DNA from: Epilithonimonas zeae
Lineage (GTDB): Bacteria; Bacteroidota; Bacteroidia; Flavobacteriales; Weeksellaceae
Direction of reading: 5' to 3'
NCBI RefSeq assembly: GCF_023278365.1
Contig: NZ_CP075338.1
Span: 496,001 to 560,000, forward strand
DNA: 64,000 nt
A program made the translations under genes and the position numbers. Shown piece by piece: positions 34,899-43,771 of the stretch. The notes beneath the pieces were generated by a model that was not told where the DNA came from, ran no database searches, and was given only the letters and a program-made list of their open reading frames with translations. The first letter of the stretch is position 1; every line of letters starts with the position of its first letter.

Positions 34899-37670
34899 AT
34901 GAATATTAGAAACATCATAAAACTCAGTGTCATCTGTTTTGCCTTCGGAAATCTTTCCGCACAAAATCCGTGGCCGAAAGCGACCAACACCGCTCAACCT
35001 TGGACGCGTTGGTGGTGGATGGGAAGCGCCGTTGACGAAAAAGGTTTAGACAAACAATTGACAACCCTTTCCAATGCTGGTTTTGGAGGAGTAGAAATTG
35101 TCCCGATTTATGGCGCAAAAGGGTTTGAGAACAAATACATCAATTATCTTTCTCCGGAATGGATGAAAATGTTGCAGTTCACAACAAATAAAGCCAAAAG
35201 TCTGAAAATGGGCGTTGATATGGCGGTCGGAACAGGTTGGCCAATTGGCGGACCGCAAGTTAATGAACAGGATGCTGCAACCAAAATGATTGTTCAGACT
35301 TACAGCATTCAGCCCAATGAAAAATTTTCTGAGAAGATTGTTTTAAAAGACGAAAAACAGAAGAATTTAAAGACCACAAACTTGGATATCGTTACAGCTT
35401 ACAACGAGAAAAATGAAGCGGTTATCTTAACAGATAAAGTAGCTCAAGACGGAACTTTAAATTGGAAACCAACATCCGGAAAATGGACAATTTATGCGAT
35501 TTTTGTTGGCAAAACTTTACAGAAAGTAAAACGCGCAGCTCCGGGTGGCGATGGCTATACTTTAGATCATTTTTCTCCCGATGCGACGAAGGATTATCTG
35601 AAAACTTTCGATAAAGCTTTTGGAAATTCAAACTATGGAATCCGTTCGTTTTTCAATGACAGTTATGAGGTTTACGGCGCCGACTGGACTGCCGATTTTA
35701 AAGAAGAATTTAAGAAGAGAAGAGGTTACGATTTAAGTCAGTATATCAAATATTTGGTGAGTGATGAAGAAAGTGAATTGGCAGGAAGAATAAAATCCGA
35801 TTACCGTGAAACAATGAGTGAACTAATTCTTCATAATTTTACAGAAAATTTCACGAATTGGGCGCATTCCAAAAACTCAAAAAATACCAATCAGGCACAC
35901 GGTTCGCCGGGAAATTTGCTGGATTTGTACGCCGCAGTCGATATTCCCGAATCTGAAACTTTTGGAAGTACAAAATTCGATATTCAGGGTTTAAGAAGAA
36001 ATCTGGAAGATATCAATACAAAGGAAGTTCCCGATATCAATATGTTGAAATTTGCTTCTTCGGCAGCCAATATTACCGGAAAACCTTTGATTTCCAACGA
36101 ATCTTTTACTTGGTTGACGGAACATTTTAAAACGTCCTGGTCGCAGGTAAAACCGGAAGCTGAACAGATTTTTTTATCCGGAATCAACCATATTTTTTAT
36201 CACGGAACGACGTATACGCCGGCTGATGTTCAGTTTCCGGGCTGGCTGTTTTATGCTTCGACGAATTTCGTTCCGGAGAATTCTTTGTGGCCAAATATTA
36301 AAGGCTTAAATTCTTACATCGAAAGAACACAATCAGTTTTACAAAACGGAAAATCAGACAACGAAATCCTGATGTATTGGCCGGTTTACGACCAATGGGC
36401 AAATCCGAAAGGAAAGGATATGGCCTTCAAAATTCACAATATTGAAAAGTGGTTGCATCCGACCGTATTTTACGAAAACCTTGAGAAACTAGGAAAATCC
36501 GGCTATTCTCTCGATATGATTTCGGATAAAATGATTGGCGAAGCACAGCTTGATAACCAGAACATTCAGGTGGCGAAAAATGGAGGTTCTTATAAAGTTT
36601 TAATTGTTCCTCAATTGAATTATTTTTCTGAATCAACATTAAAAAATATTTTAAACTTAGCTCAAAATGGCGCTTCGGTGATTTTCCAAAGTGAGCTGAA
36701 AGACGTTCAGGGATTTTTTGAACTTAAAAAAAGAAGAAATGAATTACAGTCTTTATGGACTAAAATTCCTTTTCAGCAGGACGGAAATTTAAAATCGGCA
36801 ATATTCGGAAAAGGAAAAATTGTCTTGAGTTCTGATGTTGAAAAAGGGTTGGAATATTTAAAAATCGAAAGAGAAAAATTAACTGATACAGGATTAAAAT
36901 TTGTCAGAAGAAAGTTCGATGGTGGAAAATATTACTACATTGTCAATCACACTTCAAAAGGAATCAATCAAAATATTCCATTGAATTTTATCGGAAAACA
37001 GGTTGCTTTAATGAATCCTGAAAACGGAGATTTTGGTGTTGCTGAAGCACAGAATAATTCGGTAAAGGTTCAACTGAAATCAGGAGAATCCTTAATTATA
37101 AAAGCTTCAGAAACGCCGGATAATTCAATCTCAAAATGGAATTATGTTGAAAAAACAGATGCGCCGATTGTTTTAAATCAACCTTGGCAACTGACTTTTA
37201 AAGAAGGTGGTCCTGAACTTCCGAAATCAAAAACATTGGATAAACTTCAACCTTGGACGAATTTCACAGAAGATACATCCACACAGAGTTTTTCAGGAAC
37301 AGGAGTTTACGCAACTTCATTCAAATTAAATAAAAAAGCCGACGATTTTATACTGAAATTCGACAAATTATATGAAAGTGCAAAAGTCATCATCAACGGA
37401 CAAGATGCAGGAATGGTTTGGAGTCTTCCGTTTGAAATAAAAGTCGGAAAATATCTGAAAAAAGGAAAAAATACCATTCAGATTGAAGTTTCAAACCTGA
37501 TGGCCAACCGAATCCGTTATATGGACCAGAATAAAATCCAATGGCGAAATTACCACGAAATTAATTTTGTCAACATCGATTACAAACCGTTCGATGCTTC
37601 CAACTGGAAAGTACAACCTTCAGGTTTAGATGGCGAAATTCAATTAATTCCAATTCATTATTCGAAATAA
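34899..37670 (+). CDS. GH106 alpha-L-rhamnosidase
   Basis: A 923-residue exported protein with a signal peptide ending near NLSAQ. The family-typical opening PWTRWWWMGSAVDEKGL is followed by GFGGVEIVPIYGAKG, DMAVGTGWPIGGPQV and FFNDSYEVYGADWT, and by NQAHGSPGNLLDLYAAVDIPESET, which carries acidic residues expected in the active site. The C-terminal galactose-binding-like beta-sandwich includes AKVIINGQDAGMVWSLPFEIKV. GH106 enzymes hydrolyse alpha-L-rhamnosides by inversion. Here it should release rhamnose from RG-I oligosaccharides in the periplasm to feed RhaT. It is in line with CE12 upstream, with an R2 repeat between. Confidence 0.92.
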   Translation: MNIRNIIKLSVICFAFGNLSAQNPWPKATNTAQPWTRWWWMGSAVDEKGLDKQLTTLSNAGFGGVEIVPIYGAKGFENKYINYLSPEWMKMLQFTTNKAKSLKMGVDMAVGTGWPIGGPQVNEQDAATKMIVQTYSIQPNEKFSEKIVLKDEKQKNLKTTNLDIVTAYNEKNEAVILTDKVAQDGTLNWKPTSGKWTIYAIFVGKTLQKVKRAAPGGDGYTLDHFSPDATKDYLKTFDKAFGNSNYGIRSFFNDSYEVYGADWTADFKEEFKKRRGYDLSQYIKYLVSDEESELAGRIKSDYRETMSELILHNFTENFTNWAHSKNSKNTNQAHGSPGNLLDLYAAVDIPESETFGSTKFDIQGLRRNLEDINTKEVPDINMLKFASSAANITGKPLISNESFTWLTEHFKTSWSQVKPEAEQIFLSGINHIFYHGTTYTPADVQFPGWLFYASTNFVPENSLWPNIKGLNSYIERTQSVLQNGKSDNEILMYWPVYDQWANPKGKDMAFKIHNIEKWLHPTVFYENLEKLGKSGYSLDMISDKMIGEAQLDNQNIQVAKNGGSYKVLIVPQLNYFSESTLKNILNLAQNGASVIFQSELKDVQGFFELKKRRNELQSLWTKIPFQQDGNLKSAIFGKGKIVLSSDVEKGLEYLKIEREKLTDTGLKFVRRKFDGGKYYYIVNHTSKGINQNIPLNFIGKQVALMNPENGDFGVAEAQNNSVKVQLKSGESLIIKASETPDNSISKWNYVEKTDAPIVLNQPWQLTFKEGGPELPKSKTLDKLQPWTNFTEDTSTQSFSGTGVYATSFKLNKKADDFILKFDKLYESAKVIINGQDAGMVWSLPFEIKVGKYLKKGKNTIQIEVSNLMANRIRYMDQNKIQWRNYHEINFVNIDYKPFDASNWKVQPSGLDGEIQLIPIHYSK

Positions 37671-37726
37671 ATTAAAAAATGAAACATTATTTGTTGAAAA
37701 AGTGACAAAATAATTTTATCGAAGAT

Positions 37727-37784
37727 AAAATCTTTGCGCCTTAAAAAAGTATTTTTCTCATTAACTTGCGTCTTTGCGAAAAAC
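37727..37784. repeat. TTTGCG-type intergenic repeat
   Basis: AAAATCTTTGCGCC ... TTGCGTCTTTGCGAAAAACC. The repeated TTTGCG pattern is a familiar intergenic sequence in Flavobacteriia; one copy is seen here. Confidence 0.4.
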
Positions 37785-37810
37785 CAACAAATAATTTAAA
37801 ATAAATAGAT

Positions 37811-38614
37811 ATGAAGCAGAATATCGTAAAAACATTAGCATTAGGAACACTCCTCACATTCGGATTTTCCAATGCCCAAAACAAACCTAAAGTTGTTTTG
37901 GATAACTTTTTCAACAACGAAAAAAAGGAAAATAAAGAAACCAAAGTTCTGGAATCTTGGCATTACACGTGGAACGATACTTCCAACGGAGGATTTTCTT
38001 TGCTGGGCGAAATTTTCCAGAAACAAGGCGCAGAAATCAGTACTTTGACGACTGCACCTTCCAAAAAAGACTTGAAAAACGCTAATATTTACATCATTGT
38101 TGATCCCGATATCGACAAAGAAGCGTACGGTGGAAAAGCGAATCTTATTGATGCCAATTCCATCAAAAACCTTACAGAATGGGTAAAAAAAGGCGGTGTT
38201 TTGGTTTTGATGAGCAACGACAATGGCAATTCTGAGTTTGAACATTTCAACAAATTGGCGGGAGAATTCGGGATTCATTTTAATGATGACAGTTACAACC
38301 GCGTTCAGAAAAGAGAATTTGAGCAGGGAAAAGTAATGGTTCCGGCTGGAAACGAGATTTTCTCCGAGCAAAAATTATATATGAAAGAAGTAAGTTCGAT
38401 GGACGTAAAAGCTCCTGCCAAAGCCATTTTGACGGCAGAAGGGAAGAACATTGGAGCGATTGCAAAAGTTGGCAAAGGAACCGTTTTCGCATTGGGAGAT
38501 CCGTGGTGCTACAACGAGTATATCGACGGCAAAAAACTTCCGGCAGATTTCACCAATTATCAGGGAACTGAAGAATGGGTAAAGTGGTTGCTGAAGCAGG
38601 TTTCTAAAAAATAA
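37811..38614 (+). CDS. DUF4350-family exported protein
   Basis: A 267-residue protein with a signal peptide (about 1-22, ends SNAQN). It has a Rossmann-like alpha/beta fold with IYIIVDPDIDKE, EWVKKGGVLVLMSNDNGNSEFEHFN and GKGTVFALGDPWCYNEYI. DUF4350 domains are often found beside or fused to pectin and RG-I enzymes in Bacteroidota, but the reaction is not established. The fold resembles glutamine-amidotransferase-like ThuA domains that accompany sugar enzymes. It is expected in the periplasm. It lies between GH106 and PL11, separated from PL11 by two repeats, and may have a binding or accessory hydrolase role. Confidence 0.75.
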   Translation: MKQNIVKTLALGTLLTFGFSNAQNKPKVVLDNFFNNEKKENKETKVLESWHYTWNDTSNGGFSLLGEIFQKQGAEISTLTTAPSKKDLKNANIYIIVDPDIDKEAYGGKANLIDANSIKNLTEWVKKGGVLVLMSNDNGNSEFEHFNKLAGEFGIHFNDDSYNRVQKREFEQGKVMVPAGNEIFSEQKLYMKEVSSMDVKAPAKAILTAEGKNIGAIAKVGKGTVFALGDPWCYNEYIDGKKLPADFTNYQGTEEWVKWLLKQVSKK

Positions 38615-38656
38615 ACCAATCTGTGCAATCGATTGAATGTGAAGAATTGGAATCAT

Positions 38657-38748
38657 TTGGGCAACTTAATCCACCTTCCGCTCCCAATCTTTTCACTCCA
38701 CTTCGTTGCGTAAAAAGGATTTCCGCTCAAGTCGGGTTGCGAGAGATT
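38657..38748. repeat. Intergenic repeat family R1, copy 2
   Basis: TTGGGCAACTTAATCCACC... to ...GTCGGGTTGCGAGAGATT. It aligns along its length with 51226-51319; the central stem is degenerate. Confidence 0.7.
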
Positions 38749-38777
38749 AAACGTTTAAAATGTTATTATTTAGAGCA

Positions 38778-38855
38778 TTTGTCATTCTGAACGAAATGAA
38801 ATGGAGTGAAGAATCTCAACTAACCTAATGAGATTCTTCCTTCGTCAGAATGACA
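38778..38855. repeat. Intergenic repeat family R2, copy 3
   Basis: TTTGTCATTCTGAACGAAAT... to ...CGTCAGAATGACA. GTCATTCTGA and TCAGAATGAC form the terminal inverted repeat. Confidence 0.75.
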
Positions 38856-38924
38856 TTATGAAAATATTAGTTTATAAAAGCATTTAGCCAAAACATAAAA
38901 ATAATTAGATATTGATATAGAATT

Positions 38925-40802
38925 ATGAAAATCAAATATATCTTCCTTACATCCGCTATTTTTCTTTCGCAAACATTCTTTGCCCAAAGACAAATGGAGT
39001 ACCTGAAAAGAGGAATCGTTGCCATTCCTGCAGAATCAGGCGTTTTTATAAGTTGGCGATTGTTAGGAACGGAAGCTCAGAATACGCATTTCGATGTGTA
39101 TCGTACAGAAAATAATCAGACCAAAAAACTGAATGAAAAGCCGTTACTCAATGGAACCAATTTTTTGGATAAAACCGCTGACAAAGGAAAAAATTATACC
39201 TACTTCGTAAAATCAAATACACAACATCAGGACGTTGACCAGGATTTTGCAAAATACACAGCCAATCAAAAACCTTATTTTTCAATTCCTTTAAAAACTC
39301 CTCAAGGTTACACGCCAAATGACGCTTCAGTTGCCGATTTGGATGGCGACGGAGAGTACGAAATCATCCTTCATCAAACCGGAAGATCTCACGACAACAG
39401 TCAGAAAGGAGAAACAGATCCGCCGATTATTCAGGCTTATAAACTGAACGGACAGTTTTTGTGGGAAATCAATTTAGGCAAAAATATCAGGGAAGGAGCA
39501 CATTACACGCAGTTTTTGGTGTATGATTTAGATCAGGATGGAAAAGCGGAAATCGTTATGAAAACTGCCGACGGAAGCAAAGACGGAAAAGGAAAATTCA
39601 TTGGTGACCCAACCAAAAATTACGTCAACGAAAACGGAATGATTCTTTCCGGACCGGAATTTCTAACGGTTTTTAATGGAGAAACAGGTGAAGAAATAAA
39701 CACAGTCAATTATCAGGTTCCCAGATTTGCAGGAAGTTTAAATCCTACCAATGAAGAAATGACCGAAACTTGGGGCGACGCCAAAGGAAACCGCATCGAC
39801 CGGTTTTTGGGAGCTGTCGCTTATCTCGACGGAAAAATGCCGAGCGTGATTATGTCGAGAGGGTATTACACCAGAACAGCGATTGCAGCCTGGGATTTTA
39901 AAGACAGAAAACTCAGTCTCCGCTGGCTTTTTGATACCGAAAGTTCAGAAGAAAACAAAAAATACCGCGGACAGGGAAATCATAATCTGAGCATTGCCGA
40001 TGTCGATAATGACGGAAAAGATGAAATTGTTTTTGGTGCAATGACGGTTGATGACGACGGAAAAGTATTGAACAGCACAGGTTATGGTCACGGTGATGCC
40101 TTACACGTCGGAGATTTGGACCCAACCAATCCGGGATTGGAAATTTTTGATATTCAGGAGCGGTTTGATGATGCGGGAGCGCATTTCAGAGATGGAAAAA
40201 CAGGAAAGGTTTTGTGGAAATTACCTTCGACAGTCTACAGCCAAGCGAGTAAATTTCAGGGGCCGGGAAGAGGTTTGTCGCTGAATATAGACCCTCGTTA
40301 TGATGGCTCGGAATGTTGGGCAGCCGGTGCAGGTTTAAAAGGAGTTTACAGCGCAAAAGGAAAGAAAATTAGCGATAAAAATCCACCTGCAAATATGGGA
40401 ATTTATTGGGATGGTGATTTTTTAAGCGAAATTTTAGACGGAACCGTTATTTCAAAATGGGATTGGAAAAAAGAGAAATCAAATGTGATTTTTGATGCTA
40501 AAAATTTCCAATGCGAATCGAATAACGGAACCAAGAAAAATCCGGCTCTGGTTGCCGATTTATTTGGAGACTGGCGTGAGGAAGTGATGTACAGAACTAC
40601 CGATAATCAGGAATTAAGAATTTTCAGTACCACGATTCCGACGAAACATCGTTTGTATACTTTGATGCATAATCCGCAGTATCGATTAAGTATTGTCTGG
40701 CAAAATGTAGGGTATAATCAACCGCCGCATACGGATTATTATCTGGATGAATCGGTGAAAGAAATTCCGAAGCCGAATATTGTTACAATAAAACTTCAAT
40801 AA
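38925..40802 (+). CDS. PL11 rhamnogalacturonan endolyase
   Basis: A 625-residue exported protein (signal peptide ends FFAQ). PL11 features are MEYLKRGIVAIPAESGVFISWRLLGTE at the start and then an eight-bladed propeller rich in calcium-type repeats such as VADLDGDGEYEI, VYDLDQDGKAEIVMKTADG, IADVDNDGKDEIVFGAMTVDDDG and VADLFGDWREEVMYRT. These enzymes cut the alpha-1,4 bond between rhamnose and galacturonate by beta-elimination, leaving an unsaturated galacturonyl end. GH105, the next gene but for 44 bp, removes that sugar, so the pair works in sequence. The full blade set is visible and nothing is missing. Confidence 0.94.
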   Translation: MKIKYIFLTSAIFLSQTFFAQRQMEYLKRGIVAIPAESGVFISWRLLGTEAQNTHFDVYRTENNQTKKLNEKPLLNGTNFLDKTADKGKNYTYFVKSNTQHQDVDQDFAKYTANQKPYFSIPLKTPQGYTPNDASVADLDGDGEYEIILHQTGRSHDNSQKGETDPPIIQAYKLNGQFLWEINLGKNIREGAHYTQFLVYDLDQDGKAEIVMKTADGSKDGKGKFIGDPTKNYVNENGMILSGPEFLTVFNGETGEEINTVNYQVPRFAGSLNPTNEEMTETWGDAKGNRIDRFLGAVAYLDGKMPSVIMSRGYYTRTAIAAWDFKDRKLSLRWLFDTESSEENKKYRGQGNHNLSIADVDNDGKDEIVFGAMTVDDDGKVLNSTGYGHGDALHVGDLDPTNPGLEIFDIQERFDDAGAHFRDGKTGKVLWKLPSTVYSQASKFQGPGRGLSLNIDPRYDGSECWAAGAGLKGVYSAKGKKISDKNPPANMGIYWDGDFLSEILDGTVISKWDWKKEKSNVIFDAKNFQCESNNGTKKNPALVADLFGDWREEVMYRTTDNQELRIFSTTIPTKHRLYTLMHNPQYRLSIVWQNVGYNQPPHTDYYLDESVKEIPKPNIVTIKLQ

Positions 40803-40846
40803 ATCATCAAGTGAGAAGAGAATTAATAAAATTAAATATAAGTATT

Positions 40847-42013
40847 ATGAAAAAGTTACTAACCGCCAGTCTCTTTGCCGCATTGTTCTTTGGAGGGATT
40901 TCTTCGTGTACAGCGCAAAAGCAAGCTACAGTAAAGAAAAAATCTGAACTTCCAGATAAGAAGGAAGTTCTGGAAGTCGCCCAACGTGCCAATCAATATT
41001 TTATGAATAAATGGCCTGATGCTGGAAAGGAAGTTGTAGGTAAAAAAGTGTGGCCGAGCAATCTATGGACGAGAGCGGTTTATTATGAAGGTCTGATGGC
41101 GCTTTATAAAATTGATCCTAAAAAAGAATATTATGATTATGCACTAGATTGGTCGCAAAAACACAACTGGGATATGATGCGCGGAACTTACACCCGAAAT
41201 GCGGACAACCAAGCTTGTGGACAAACTTATCTTGACCTTTATGAAATCGATGGAAGAAAACATCCTGAAAGAATCAAATTTGTGAAACTTTCTATGGATA
41301 GCATGATTGCTTCCGGAAGATCTGATGACTGGTGGTGGATTGATGCTCTTCAAATGGGAATGCCCATTTTTACAAAATTGGGTAGAATCACCGGTGAGAA
41401 AAAATATTTTGACAAAAATTACGAAATGTATGCTTTCACAAAATACAAACACGGCGGAAATGGTTTGTACAATGCGAAAGATAAACTGTGGTGGCGAGAT
41501 AAAAGTTTTGTGCCACCTTATGCAGAACCGAATGGAGAAGATTGTTATTGGAGCCGCGGAAACGGTTGGGTAGTGGCTGCTTTGGCTCGTACTTTAGAAG
41601 ATACGCCCAAGTCTGATCCTCATTACAAAGAATATTTGCAGGATTATAAAGATTTGTTATCAGCTTTGCTTCCGATTCAGAGAGAGGATGGTTTTTGGAA
41701 TGTAAGTCTTCATGACCCAACCAATTTTGGAGGAAAAGAGATGACAGGAACTGCACTTTTTGTTTACGGAATGGCTTATGGAATCAATAAAGGTCTGATA
41801 GATAAAAAAACTTATTTACCTGTTTTGACCAAAGCTTGGAATGCGATAGTCAAAGATTCTGTTCAGCCGAACGGATTTTTAGGCTGGGTTCAGGGAACCG
41901 GAAAGGAACCGAAAGATGGACAGCCTTTAGCTATTGACAAAGTTCCTGATTTTGAAGATTACGGATTAGGATGTTTGCTGTTAGCTGCCAGTGAAGTTTA
42001 TCAATTAAAATAG
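40847..42013 (+). CDS. GH105 unsaturated rhamnogalacturonyl hydrolase (lipoprotein)
   Basis: A 388-residue protein. The start at 40847 is chosen for its lipoprotein signal MKKLLTASLFAALFFGG ending in the lipobox ISSC (Cys21). A GTG 36 bp upstream would add 12 residues before the signal and is unlikely. The (alpha/alpha)6 barrel has GH105 motifs: MRGTYTRNADNQACGQTYLDLYE, DDWWWIDALQMGMP with catalytic Asp166, and EDCYWSRGNGWVVAAL. The enzyme hydrates the double bond of the delta-4,5-unsaturated galacturonyl residue left by PL11 and releases it. It ends the first long rightward unit at the terminator at 42037. Confidence 0.92.
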   Translation: MKKLLTASLFAALFFGGISSCTAQKQATVKKKSELPDKKEVLEVAQRANQYFMNKWPDAGKEVVGKKVWPSNLWTRAVYYEGLMALYKIDPKKEYYDYALDWSQKHNWDMMRGTYTRNADNQACGQTYLDLYEIDGRKHPERIKFVKLSMDSMIASGRSDDWWWIDALQMGMPIFTKLGRITGEKKYFDKNYEMYAFTKYKHGGNGLYNAKDKLWWRDKSFVPPYAEPNGEDCYWSRGNGWVVAALARTLEDTPKSDPHYKEYLQDYKDLLSALLPIQREDGFWNVSLHDPTNFGGKEMTGTALFVYGMAYGINKGLIDKKTYLPVLTKAWNAIVKDSVQPNGFLGWVQGTGKEPKDGQPLAIDKVPDFEDYGLGCLLLAASEVYQLK

Positions 42014-42036
42014 AATTTCAATTTCACCAGATAATT

Positions 42037-42072
42037 AAGACTTAACAATGAGAATTTGTTAAGTCTTTTTAT
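42037..42072 (+). terminator. Terminator after GH105
   Basis: Perfect stem AAGACTTAACAA/TTGTTAAGTCTT with a short loop, then TTTTTATTT. Confidence 0.85.
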
Positions 42073-42262
42073 TTATAGCTGTTAAATATAATTTTTGTGA
42101 TGATTTTTATTTTTAAGTCGGAAATAATCACGACTAAGGTTTAAAATTTGGAAATAATTATAAATATTAAAACGGTAAAAACAGATATAACTATCAATAA
42201 AGTAATGAGTTAAAAAATCTCTTTGAGACAATAGAAAAAATCTTATTTTTCAAAACATTACA

Positions 42263-42307
42263 CATGACAGTACAAGATGCGCAATCGATTACATCTTGTT
42301 AATTTTC
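42263..42307 (+). promoter_or_regulatory. CAGGAT direct-repeat promoter of rhaT
   Basis: CATGAC-AGTA-CAAGAT-GC, with the final C at 42280 exactly 20 bp before TAATTTTC (42300-42307). The first hexamer is weak (4 of 6), but the geometry is exact. Confidence 0.6.
42272..42299 (+). promoter_or_regulatory. Palindromic operator candidate before rhaT
   Basis: ACAAGATG ... CATCTTGT, perfect 8-bp arms, with an inner AATCGATT palindrome. It lies between the direct repeat and the -7 box, where a bound repressor would block transcription. The GntR-type protein at 55669 is a candidate ligand. Confidence 0.45.
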
Positions 42308-42331
42308 AAATTCAATCGATAAGATAATATT

Positions 42332-43420
42332 ATGAATGCATTACTAGGAGTTATTTTTCATTTTTTAGGAGGTTTTTCATCTGGCAGTTTTTATTTGCCT
42401 TACAAAAAAGTTAAAGGCTGGCAATGGGAAACTTTTTGGTTGATTGGTGGTGTGTTTTCCTGGATTATTGTTCCGCCGCTGGCTGCATTTCTTACTATTC
42501 CTGATTTTTGGGAAATTATTCAAAATGAGAGTTCATCGATTTTAGGATTGACATTTTTGTTCGGTGCGCTTTGGGGAATTGGTGGTTTTATGTATGGATT
42601 AGGCGTTCGTTATTTGGGCGTTGCTTTGGGAAGCAGTATTATGTTAGGATTGACGATGGTAATTGGTTCGCTTCTTCCTTCCATTTTTTATGAATTCTAT
42701 CCACAAGCAGGAAAAGACAACATCGGTTTGATGCTTTCCAGCGATTGGGGGAAAATGGTTCTTTTAGGATTGTTGATTTGTGTTGTCGGAATTATAATCA
42801 GCGGTAAAGCTGGTGTAATGAAGGACAACGAACTTCAAACTAATTTTATTGATCCGCACGGAGCGGAAGTGAAAACAGAATATAAATTTGGTTTGGGGTT
42901 AATCGTAGCCATTATTTCAGGAGTTCTGAGTGCTTGTTTTAATTTTGGATTGGAAGCAGGAAAACCAATGGCACACGTAGCCAACGAAGCTTGGAAATTA
43001 GCCAATCCAAATCAAGGAGAATTTCTTTTTCAGAATAATGTAACTTATGTGGTTGTGCTTTGGGGCGGAATGGCTTCTAATCTTATTGGATGTCTTTATC
43101 TTTCATTTAAAAATAAATCTTACACGGACTATACCAAGAAAAATGTCCCATTTTTAAAGAATATTATTTTCTGTGCATTAGCCGGAACTATGTGGTTTTT
43201 GCAATTTTTCTTCTACGGTATGGGCGAAAGTAAGATGGGAAATGGACCTAGTTCGTGGATTTTACATATGGCGTTCATCATTTTGATTGCCAATCTTTGG
43301 GGCGTTATCATTAAAGAATGGAAAGGTGTTTCCAGAAAAACTATCTCAACTATTGTATTGGGAATGTTGGTAATGTTTATTTCTATACTCATCGTAGGAT
43401 ATGGTAATTCTTTACGATAA
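42332..43420 (+). CDS. rhaT: L-rhamnose/proton symporter
   Basis: A 362-residue inner-membrane protein with about ten hydrophobic segments. RhaT-family features are the start MNALLGVIFHFLGGFSSGSFYLPYKKVKGWQWETFW, the GALWGIGGFMYGLGVRYLGVALG segment and AGTMWFLQFFFYGMGESKMG. It carries L-rhamnose with protons into the cytoplasm, where isomerase, kinase and aldolase are encoded 7-12 kb downstream. It stands as a single transcription unit between terminators at 42037 and 43493, with its own direct-repeat promoter and an overlapping palindrome. It connects the extracellular RG-I enzymes to rhamnose catabolism. Confidence 0.94.
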   Translation: MNALLGVIFHFLGGFSSGSFYLPYKKVKGWQWETFWLIGGVFSWIIVPPLAAFLTIPDFWEIIQNESSSILGLTFLFGALWGIGGFMYGLGVRYLGVALGSSIMLGLTMVIGSLLPSIFYEFYPQAGKDNIGLMLSSDWGKMVLLGLLICVVGIIISGKAGVMKDNELQTNFIDPHGAEVKTEYKFGLGLIVAIISGVLSACFNFGLEAGKPMAHVANEAWKLANPNQGEFLFQNNVTYVVVLWGGMASNLIGCLYLSFKNKSYTDYTKKNVPFLKNIIFCALAGTMWFLQFFFYGMGESKMGNGPSSWILHMAFIILIANLWGVIIKEWKGVSRKTISTIVLGMLVMFISILIVGYGNSLR

Positions 43421-43492
43421 AATCAAATATTAATTCTATAATTTTCTCATTCAATATTCTTATTATTTTCAATTAAAATTGAATTAACATCG

Positions 43493-43523
43493 AACACTGA
43501 CAAAAATCAGTGTTTTTGTTTTT
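43493..43523 (+). terminator. Terminator after rhaT
   Basis: AACACTGA/TCAGTGTT stem around CAAAAA, followed by TTTGTTTTT. Confidence 0.85.
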
Positions 43524-43691
43524 AAGTATTAATTTTTGAAAATCAGCATAATAAAATAGTGAAATTCTATTATTTAATATGATTAATTATTTTTCATTTA
43601 TTTGATATTATTTTTATTGATATTGTATTGATTGTCGATTTTTAAAGTAAATAAGGCTTTAAAATTATGATAAATTAATAATTTGATAATG

Positions 43692-43736
43692 CAGGATATG
43701 ACAGGATGCTGAAAGTTTTGTAAGCATGTACATTTC
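43692..43736 (+). promoter_or_regulatory. CAGGAT direct-repeat promoter of susC
   Basis: CAGGAT-ATGA-CAGGAT-GC, two perfect hexamers 10 bp apart. The final C (43709) lies exactly 20 bp before TACATTTC at 43729-43736. It is the clearest member of the set. Confidence 0.75.
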
Positions 43737-43771
43737 GGTCATAATAATTAAATATTAAAAAAACTTAATAT

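Larger units (their letters stand above)
38615..38924. other. Intergenic region with R1 and R2 repeats
   Basis: 310 bp between the DUF4350 and PL11 genes, filled mainly by an R1 copy (38657-38748) and an R2 copy (38778-38855). No gene and no clear promoter were seen. Confidence 0.6.
42014..42331. other. Intergenic region before rhaT
   Basis: 318 bp containing the GH105 terminator (42037-42072), the CAGGAT-type promoter (42263-42307) and an overlapping palindrome (42272-42299). Nothing else was recognised. Confidence 0.6.
43421..43771. other. Intergenic region before the second susC
   Basis: 351 bp with the rhaT terminator (43493-43523), a very AT-rich stretch, and the CAGGAT direct-repeat promoter at 43692-43736. 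No open gene. Confidence 0.6.
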
